64,000 nt of DNA. It comes from Jaapia argillacea MUCL 33604. Its lineage: Eukaryota; Basidiomycota; Agaricomycetes; Jaapiales; Jaapiaceae. Both the position numbers and the translations under genes were made by a program. The notes under the pieces were generated by a model, which was not told the DNA's origin, did not search any database, and worked only from the letters and a program-made list of their open reading frames with translations. The stretch lies in the NCBI GenBank assembly GCA_000697665.1, contig KL197738.1, positions 4,128 to 68,127 of the forward strand. Reading direction: 5' to 3'. How positions within the stretch are numbered: position 1 is the first letter of the stretch; each line of letters opens with the position of its first letter. Below, in pieces: positions 56,580-64,000 of this stretch.

Positions 56580-57324
56580 ACTGGCCTCTTCGATAGTAAA
56601 AAGACAGGTAGCTGAGCAACGGGCGACATGTGTACGAGGAGTGCCCGTATATGAGCCAATAATGGACGAACGTTCGTCGCCTGAAATCCCAATTACATGG
56701 ACAGGGTGTGTCGGAAGCAGCTCGTGTCAGTCAATCGATTTGCAAGCAAACGTCGCCGCTGAACCTGATAATATCAGATACCGAAAACTGGAGAACATCA
56801 GGCAATTGCGACCCAACTCTGTCGGAGATCACTAGGACAATCTATACATCGTAGAGTTGACATCCTGGCAGGGAGATGAAAGAGCCTTGATGTCTGCGTG
56901 TTCGTTGAGTGAATGAAGACAGGTCGACTTGATGACCTTCATATACATCTTCTAGCCTAGAGTTGGGAGTTGATTTGACGGGGTTGATAGACTTGACGAT
57001 AAGAGTTCCTAAGAGGCCGATATCGGAGGCAAAGTGAAACCGGTGCGGAGAGACCTTCAACTGAGTTCAGCTAACGGAACTGACTTGCTGTACACGATTG
57101 GGCCTTGAAACAAGGTTCACTGTTCTCATGCCCTTGATTTCGGACTCGGAAAAAAATGCAAGGTAATAGATTGGTGTTGATCTATCGAGAATACTCAACC
57201 AATCAGCCACTCTATCGCAACATACAGCAAATTCGTGGTATTTCGTGCTTACCCACCACAAGATTCATCCCAACCCCGGGCTCGAAACTTTACTCGCACA
57301 TCCGTATTCCCTCGTCCCAACTTC
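56580..57324. promoter_or_regulatory. Promoter of GFA copy 1 and intergenic stretch
   Basis: The palindrome GACGAACGTTCGTC lies at 56665-56678, about 90 bases before the start codon of GFA copy 1. A CCAAT box (56656-56660) sits next to it. The same pair is repeated at 62591-62612 in the mosaic duplicate. The rest (56830-57324) holds no recognisable gene. Confidence 0.6.
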
Positions 57325-57829
57325 TCACATCTTAGCCAACCTCTTCGTCCCCTCAATGCTTGGTAACCAAGCCCACTTATCATCACAGAAAATCTCCCTC
57401 GTCGGAACCCAATCATAACCGTCGTCTATACATCCAGCTGGCATGATCGCTAGGTTTGGATATTTGGCATTGGAAAGCATGATAGGCGAACCACAGGTCC
57501 CGCAGAAGGACCTATTGAGCGTCGAGCCGCTTAGGGTTGCGGAGTCGGAGTAAGCGCGAATCTCATTCGAGTCTGAGACAAAGCGAACTTGCTACTTCAA
57601 TTTCAAGTCCGTCAGAAACAGGGGGTGTAACGCATGAGAAGAAGAAGTGACGTACATCTGCTCTGAAGAAGGCGTTCGTCATGAACGCTGAACCAGTTGC
57701 CTTATGACAGTTCTCGCAATGACATATTGTGAAACGGAATGGAGAGCCTGTCAGTTCGTATTGGACCTTGCCGCAAAGGCAAGAACCATGGCGGATGGTG
57801 GTATCTTTAACTGTGGTTTTGGATGACAT
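57325..57829 (-). CDS. GFA / CENP-V-fold protein, copy 2
   Basis: Two exons. The first, from 57829, reads MSSKTTVKDTTIRHGSCLCG, then KVQYELTGSPFRFTICHCEN and CHKATGSAFMTNAFF. The second gives QVRFVSDSNEIRAYSDSATL, RSFCGTCGSPIMLSNAKYPN, MPAGCIDDGYDWVPTREIFC and ends GTKRLAKM at 57325. Zinc ligands CxC, CHCxxC and CGTC are all present. It differs clearly from copy 1 (different N-terminus and loop residues) but is a close twin of copy 3 at 63092-63594. Fits a small soluble zinc protein of the Gfa family; the true substrate is unknown. Intact as far as can be read. Confidence 0.87.
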
Positions 57830-58597
57830 GCTTGAACTCGTGAGGAAGGAAATCTGCGCGCGGCGTGTGGAGGAGCGGAGAAGGTAAACTTGCGGTCTTT
57901 TGTACTAAGTGCAAACTTCAAGTGAGGGTGGGTATTCAGGTCTCTCGGGCGGCCCGGGTAGCCGACTGACAACAAATCGTGCAACGTTGAACTGAGTACT
58001 CTTGTTGAATTAGCCTCTGCACCAAGCGGCGAAGCGCGAGTGTCCCGAGCAAAAGCGTACCCGAAGGGCAATCGCGTGAAGATTATGTAGAATCAGCAAG
58101 TTAATCTTATATACAAGGACCAGCCTCCGAGAACATCCGTTCCATCGCATCCCCGTCCCCCGAGTCCCAACTCCGCGAGCTTGCGAGCTCGACCGAATCC
58201 AGATTCCAACAACTCTGTGGGCAAGACTCAGTTCTAGTTGCACCAATGTTACTGAAGTTTGAGGTTAGTAGAGGTCCGCAAAGAGTAAGTACTTAGATTC
58301 CCCAAGTTCGGAGTCGAGGGCAATGGTCTGAGACAACGCCTTCCGTTTCCGAAAGACTAATGCTCGAGTCACTCGTAGCCATACCCCAGAGGAAACATCG
58401 CATCACTGAAAGAATCCGGCCCCAAGAACCCACCTCCTCAGCCTGTGGACCCGAGAAGCAACGAGACGGGCCACCAGCTGAAGCGAACAAGGGGCGCTCC
58501 AGCCACCACGAGCAGTTGAAGGAGGTATATTTACATCTAACAACAGTCAATACCGATGCAATGAACATTTTATGAGACAGGCGATAACAGAGAACAA
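57830..58597. other. Intergenic stretch between GFA copy 2 and the WW-type gene
   Basis: Contains the promoter of GFA copy 2 on its left. A minus-strand frame from 58293 reaches into the 3' end of the WW-type gene, but its left part (LFASAGGPSRCFSGPQAEEV) has no recognised match; it could be an alternative last exon. The block 58510-58650 recurs at 62290-62430. Confidence 0.45.
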
Positions 58598-61577
58598 CTA
58601 CACAATGGCAGAAGTGGGGGAAGGCACTTCCTTCGACCTCCTCCAACACTGCATAGTCCAAGACTCTGGGAATTTCCACTGGAAAAAAGTGAGCACTATA
58701 TTCTTTCCCATCCCATCCCGATCCGGGAGGATAAACCAGACCAGAAGGGCGAAGATGGCAGCCCACGACATAGCCAAGAACAGGCGTAACCCGAGGCCTG
58801 TAGAATGGAATAATACATCGAGCTCAAAGGTCGTGAAGGAGAAGGCCAAGAGGAAGAGAGTCATACTGGTGAATATTAGCATCAGTTGGCAGGATCAGGA
58901 TGGAGGATGAGGGTGGCTTACGCCCACATAAAGAGCCCGTAGGGTAGCGCGTAAATGATGGACAATATCTCCATGCGGCGGTTGAAGTCGCTCAATAGGT
59001 ACGCCCCCTATTCATAATCATTCGTGAGATATCAACATTCAAAACCAGTTTTTTACGCACTGTGACAGCTGCAACCTCACGCGTCAGGGACATACCCTTC
59101 CGAACAAGCAACAGACCAAATATGATACTCCCGATGCTCGCAATCATTGAGAAGTAGCTCGCGATTTGTGCTGGTGATCGATATGAATCGCCTTGGTCGA
59201 CACTTTGTATGGCAAGGAAGGAGACGTTAGCAGTCAACATAACGGTCGACTACCAAGAGAGCCTAGAAATCAGCATTGGGGAGGTAAGAAAGTTCTGCTT
59301 GACGCACCAAGAGAAGGAGCTGCTCCCTTTCCCCGAACAACCGCATCATGAGGTCTTTCCATGCTGAATATTTCAAGGTACGGTCGAGCCACGTTTCTTC
59401 CAAAGATTTGAGATAGCCGTTTGGCGCAGAAAACAAGAGGACGGAGAACATTTTCAGGAGGTATGAACGTGGAGGATGGATATTTCTCCCGTATATACTC
59501 TGATCGCTAGCCAGGCGAGCTCCATGTTGTCCGAAATTATGAAGGAAACGATTATGCCCTGAGAAGTATCAAATTAGGGGATCTAGAGTTCGAGGATTGA
59601 GGTCGGTGACTTGCCGTACAACGAGAAGAGTCTCCCTAAACGAAAAGATCCCAGAGTCAGAACGGTTAACTTTAGACCTCTGCGCTCAAGAGATACAGAC
59701 CGACAACACAAGCAGATGCACCATTTGCCCGGCCGATGGCTTGAGTTCCGAAAGATGGAAATCAAGGTGGGATCTACGAACGGGAAAGAATACATACTTC
59801 TAACTCTTTCAACTAGATCAAGCATATCCCGAGTCTCTTGTGGGCTGTATATAGAGAGTGACAACTCGGACGTCATTGCGTCTGGGACCAACCAATCAGT
59901 CCACGCCATTTGATTGTGATTTGACATTTATGAAATCACAAAGGATGAAGAAAAGCACATACCAATGCTGGAATGCATCATGATGCCCATTAACTCATTC
60001 AGGATCTCGTCTGGGACGTCGCGGTGATTGGGAAACAGTTCACAGTGTGTCCTTCGCGGATTGCTGCATCAGCGCAGTGACAAATCTAGCGGCAGCGTTA
60101 GCCAGTTCCCAAAAATGACGGTGAAGTTTGACCCACCTGAGGCGAAAATGCTCACCAGTAGCGAGACTCCATTTCGACTTCTTGATGAAATGGTACATGG
60201 TCAGCATAGTCAGGTACTCAGCCACCTAGAGTTAACGCACTGAGATGAGTCATAGACGTCTCTCCCTCAAATTCCCACAGCATGTCTTCTGCGTCATAGG
60301 GTTCCAACCACAAGAGTGCCCGTGCCTCATTATCCGCCAGATAGTATCCACAGACGAGTTCGTCGTTCACATCCTGAAACACTTCCACAACGAGCTCGAG
60401 GCCCGTGAGGGATTCACCAATGCTTCTTAATGAATCCCGGAGTTCCTCGGCAAAGGAAGTGACGAGTTCAAACATTTCCTGGTCATAGAGGTAAGCTTCA
60501 GTAAAGATATTCTATACGACGACAACACGTGAGTGGACAGCTGTCAAGAAAAGGAAGCGTCGAACCTTTGACGTATTGTGGAAGTACAGGGCGCCCTCAG
60601 GGTGAGCACAAGCGACCCAGTCATCCGGCAAGAGTTCCCTGGGATAGTGTTTCGAATTAATTGGACATATCAACATTCAGCACAACTTACCCCTCAAACT
60701 TTCTCGTCATGGACTTGATCTCAAGGCTCCCTTTACGTGGTTTTCTGAGCGGAATCCAATTCAGATGATCAATTATGAACGACGGCCGCTGAGATAGAAC
60801 GTACATTACAATTTTTCTCATGTATCTCTCAACATCAGCAGGGTTGATACATTTCATAGTTCGACTGGATCTGGGGGTTCGAGTAGTACCACCTGCAGTC
60901 GGACCCATCGGGATAGCAACATGTGAGCCAATGGATGTGGAGGACCCGGTGACAGTACGGATAGAGCCACGTTGTGAGAGGTCGAAAGATAAGTACTCAG
61001 TTGGTGATTCCATCTGTATAGACACCGGTGATCTCGAGCGTCGTCGGGATGGTGCTAGGGAGGGCAGACCCGATCGCGAGGTGGGATGGGAGACACTGGT
61101 TACAAGACACGGAGAGGGTGAGTCATGACCAACTTGACCAGGCGACGACGCTTGCGAACAGGAATGTGAGCCACCGTGACCTGGCCATGGGGTTTGCGTG
61201 ACCGAATTCCGGGATTCCCCAGGAAGAGTTTGAAGGGGCATGTCTTGGATCATATGAGAGGAGGCGCCAGCGCTGCTATGTTGGGGCGTAGGGGGTGCGC
61301 CGGGTACAACATATGTTGGGCGTGAACTTGCGCAAATCGTTACAGTGTCGTTAGAACTTGGGTGTTCGATCGATGGACCTGGAAATGATTCAGTGTTTTT
61401 CGTTTCATCAACGGGCATGTGCTGCCCAGTAGTTCGTTTCCCCCATCCTCGTAGACGTCGTAGGACTGATGACCAAAGTCGGAGTACCAGAGAAAGCAGA
61501 GGTCGAACATGGACGCGATTGCTCGCCTTCAAGTAGTTGCGCAGAATATTCAAAACAGAAACAAGCACAGATGACAT
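58598..61577 (-). CDS. Multipass membrane protein with a WW-like N-terminal motif
   Basis: A gene with many short exons. The first long exon from 61577 starts with a basic amphipathic segment (RPLLSLVLRLWSSVLRRLRG), then a Ser/Pro/Thr-rich disordered region. Near its end is DVERYMRKIVMYVLSQRPSF with IIDHLNWIPLRKPRKGSLEI, followed by LLPDDWVACAHPEGALYFHN, a WW-like motif with a single clear Trp. This arrangement is one I know from hypothetical WW-domain proteins of Agaricomycetes. Middle exons are helical (EVFQDVNDELVCGYYLADNE, MLTMYHFIKKSKWSLATGEH, MAWTDWLVPDAMTSELSLSI). The C-terminal part has about four membrane helices (TVMLTANVSFLAIQSV, IASIGSIIFGLLLV, MTLFLLAFSFTTFELDVLF, MSWAAIFALLVWFIL). 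Exons keep frame where checked; the exact 3' end is less sure. Function unknown. Confidence 0.7.
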
Positions 61578-62289
61578 TGCAAAGTGGGGGGTCGTCGAGA
61601 GAAGGGTGTGCCAGTCCTGAGGACCGAAAATGCGCTGCCGGTGGAGTGTGCATGTTGCAATGGCACTGCAGATAAATTTGGAGACCTTCCGTCAGCACCA
61701 CAAGTCGTGCTGCACTGCCGCTGTTGGGAGCTCGATGAGCGATTGGCGAGACCATCGGCTTCAAGGTCATCAACCTCGGATTGCCGATGCAGTGGTCGGA
61801 GTCGATGACGACTCACGGTGCCACTGACCCACACTGCGCAGCACACGACATCCTGTACAAGGCCAACGCACAAGATAGATAGACTGTGCTTCGAGCAAGC
61901 TGCCGGAGGCAAGGATGTGTAGGAAAGACAAGTGACGACATAGCCGTCCTTATAATAGTACCATCCACATCATTGTGTAGCCGTTGACGCCACCCAAGTT
62001 GTCGATTTTGTTGACTAACGTGGGCGCGCACGTTGGCGAAAACATCCTCGCCTACCGTCGTCGAGTGTTAACAGTATCCTTCCGTCAACTGCTATTTATT
62101 CCTGATTTGAACCACCTCTGGTTGGACTTGACGACTGGATTCTTGAACGATGTTTTCACCTGAAGGCGATACCAATGCGAACGGAGGAGTTTACGAGTCG
62201 CGGTCGAAGACGAGGTGAGTGAACGGAGCTTGTGGTGTGTGCAAGAGGAAGAAAAATGCGTTCAGGATTTTGGTTATCTTCACTTGAGA
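61578..62289. other. Upstream region of the WW-type gene, no gene seen
   Basis: Frames of 65-120 codons on both strands near 61550-61912 are low in complexity and match nothing I know. The right part (62030-62290) is a plain stretch leading into the mosaic duplicate. Confidence 0.45.
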
Positions 62290-62760
62290 GATCGTTTGAC
62301 TTGCACGCATTTCGATGTGGGTATGCTTACATTTGACAACAGTCGATACCCACTTACAATCATTGGATGGGCGATTTATGAGACAGGCGACAACAGAGAA
62401 CAACTATGCAATGGCAGCGGTAGGGAAGGCCCCTCTCCAACACCGCATTGTTCCCGCTCCAACCGTAGGTCCAACTGCAGGTCGAGCTGTAGTAGCCTCT
62501 GCCTCTGATGGCACCACACTGGTCACTTCGATAGTAAGGCAAGTAGCTAGGAACGGGCAACATGTGTACGAGGAGTGCCCGTATATGGACCAATAAGGGA
62601 CGAACGTTCGTCGCCTGAAATCTCAATTCCACGGACAGAGTGTCTATGGAAGCAGCTCATGTCAGGCAATCGATTTCCAAGCAAACGTCGCTTTCGAGCC
62701 CGATCATATCAGATGAGAGTATCAGGCAATTGTGACCTATTTCTCGGAAATTATTAGAAG
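62290..62760. repeat. Mosaic duplicate: 3' end of the WW-type gene joined to the 5' end of GFA copy 1
   Basis: 62290-62430 matches 58510-58650 (ACAACAGTCGATACC, TTTATGAGACAGGCGACAAC, GAGAACAACTATGCAATGGC), including the stop codon end of the WW-type gene. From about 62430 to 62760 the sequence matches the first codons and promoter of GFA copy 1 (56500-56830), with GTAGTAGCCTCTGCCTCTG, GTGTACGAGGAGTGCCCGTA, the GAACGTTC palindrome and ATCAGGCAATTGTGACC. The coding part of GFA copy 1 is cut after its N-terminal codons and no start codon remains in the same place. Neither piece can encode a protein alone. Confidence 0.75.
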
Positions 62761-62895
62761 ACTCTGATGGGTGTTTGTCGGGGGAGTCGGTGTGCTGGTG
62801 GGGGGGCTTGTCTGGCGTGTACTTAGCGCCGACAATTATAAGAGCTATCAGAGGTAGATACGAACATACCGGTCTCGCAGAACTCACTTGCTGTT

Positions 62896-62907
62896 CCCCC
62901 CCCCCCC
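62896..62907 (+). repeat. Run of 12 cytosines
   Basis: A homopolymer C tract between TGTT and AACATTTGG. It lies in sequence with no recognised gene. Its length could be unreliable in sequencing. Confidence 0.9.
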
Positions 62908-63091
62908 AACATTTGGAAGGCTCAAAATTCATACAACCTTTCATCAAGAATACAAGTAGCACATCCTGCTTAATTGTTCGTCCAATCAGTATTGAATTCC
63001 ATTATGGAATAGTAAACTCGCACTCACTCAACGCAACACCCACCCCAACCATAGTCCCAGTCATACATTGCTGATTCCTCGACCCAACATC

Positions 63092-63594
63092 TCACATCTT
63101 CGCCGACTTCTCTGTCCCCTCAACGCTCGGTAACCAAGCCCACTTATCATCACAGAAATACTCCCTCGTCGGAACCCAATCATGACCGTCGTCGATACAT
63201 CCAGCTGGCATGATCGCCAGGTTTGGATGGTTGGCACTGGAAACCATGACAGGCGAACCACATGTCCCGCAGAAAGATCTATCGAGTGTCGAACCGCTTG
63301 ATGTTGCGGAGTCCGGATAGACGCGAATCTCATTCGAGTCTGAGACAAAGCGAACTTGCTACTCCAATGCAAGTCCGTCAGAAACCGGAGATGTAACGCA
63401 TGAGAGGATAGGCGACGTACATGGGCTTCAAATAAGGCGTTCGACATGAACGCAGAACCGGTAGTCTTACGACAGTTCTCGCAATGACAGATTGTGACAT
63501 GGAATGGAGAGCCCGTCAGTTCGTATTGAACCCTGCGGCAAAGGCAGGAACCGCGGCGGATAGTGGTATCTTTAGTGACGGTCTTGGATGTCAT
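63092..63594 (-). CDS. GFA / CENP-V-fold protein, copy 3 (altered zinc knuckle)
   Basis: Twin of copy 2 with the same two-exon layout. Exon 1 from 63594 reads MTSKTVTKDTTIRRGSCLCR, then RVQYELTGSPFHVTICHCEN and CRKTTGSAFMSNALFEAH, donor GTACGT. Exon 2 after TTGGAGTAG reads QVRFVSDSNEIRVYPDSATS, RSFCGTCGSPVMVSSANHPN, MPAGCIDDGHDWVPTREYFC and ends GTEKSAKM at 63092. The frame is open, but the usual CxCGxV turn is CLCRRV: the Gly after the second zinc-binding Cys is Arg. The Cys ligands themselves remain. It may be functional or beginning to decay. A TATATATATA stretch lies upstream at about 63650. Confidence 0.85.
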
Positions 63595-64000
63595 GCTTGT
63601 TTTGTGAAGAACGGATACTTGTGTTCAGTGTGTGGAGGACTCCGGGCTTATATATATATAGATGAAGGGTTGACTCGAGGTTCACGGGGTAGAGACGTCG
63701 GCCCGGGCCACCGGTACCGTCGACAGATGATTCCAGAAAGTCCCAGTCAGCGCTTCAAGCACCTCGAACGAGGTATCACAACGACGAGTTGAATAGAAGT
63801 TCGAGCTCTGTAAACAGGTACTTAGTCAAACATTGATACAATAGTCAAGCAACTCACAGATCATTCAACATTAGGATGACGACTTTCAATACTCTGTAGG
63901 AGATTATCACTTGCCGTTGGTTTAATGACCTTGTGGGTGTATCAGATATCAAGTTGAACTTGAAGGTGGGGAGGGAACTTCATGCTCGGATGGAGGATGA
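63595..64000. promoter_or_regulatory. Promoter side of GFA copy 3 and window edge
   Basis: A TATATATATATAG stretch at about 63650-63662 lies some 60 bases upstream of the start codon of GFA copy 3 on the minus strand and may be its TATA element. The last 300 bases hold no recognisable gene. Confidence 0.5.

Noticed and set aside
61408-62031. Minus-strand frames of 70-120 codons as an extra gene
   Set aside because: They lie in the 5' flank of the WW-type gene and show no domain, signal peptide or paralogue.
1-64000. CRISPR arrays, rRNA genes, LTR or virus-like elements
   Set aside because: No regularly spaced short repeats, rRNA sequence, reverse transcriptase, integrase or capsid-like coding sequence was recognised.

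Overview
This is nuclear DNA from a filamentous basidiomycete, most likely an Agaricomycete. Genes are split by many introns of about 50 nt with GTRNGT donors. Several families are typical of mushroom-forming fungi: DUF6534 membrane proteins, a secreted Cys-rich one-pass membrane protein, a WW-type multipass protein and a conserved tail-anchored coiled-coil protein. Exon borders were read by eye from codon phase, splice consensus and comparison between the paralogues in the window. No virus-like or LTR element was recognised.

Layout. 1-6 kb: two DUF6534-type membrane protein genes (one cut by the window start) and a small four-helix membrane protein, all on the minus strand. 6.5-20.1 kb: ordinary conserved genes, namely a secreted one-pass membrane protein, a coiled-coil protein, an ARO8/AADAT-like aminotransferase, an Adp1-like ABCG transporter, and the ALG12 mannosyltransferase divergent from the transporter. 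20.2-23.5 kb and 35.8-44.0 kb: a TOXD-like medium-chain reductase family amplified in place. I count six copies: three intact (B, D, E), one with a stop codon and a lost exon start (C), one with a large internal deletion (A) and one 3' scrap (F). The left group (B-A, minus) is an inverted copy of the right group (D-E, plus), and C is a tandem duplicate of D. A 1,008-bp non-autonomous hAT-like DNA transposon sits upstream of D only. Between the inverted arms lie a duplicated promoter, a 49-residue CxxC protein, a CaMKK/Ssp1-like kinase, a tail-anchored coiled-coil protein and a third DUF6534 gene.

44-55.3 kb: ordinary genes again, a HAM1-like lipid-binding protein, a secreted GPI-type protein, a YABBY/HMG-like chromatin protein and a C2-domain phosphatidylserine decarboxylase (PSD2 type). 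56-64 kb: a second duplication zone with three GFA/CENP-V-fold genes and a WW-type multipass membrane gene. A rearranged mosaic copy of pieces of these genes lies at 62.3-63.6 kb.

Common themes are lipid and membrane biology (PSD2, HAM1-like, ALG12, ABCG) and two local gene-amplification zones whose members are small reductases or detoxification-type enzymes. No polyketide synthase or other backbone gene is visible, so a metabolite cluster cannot be claimed from this window.
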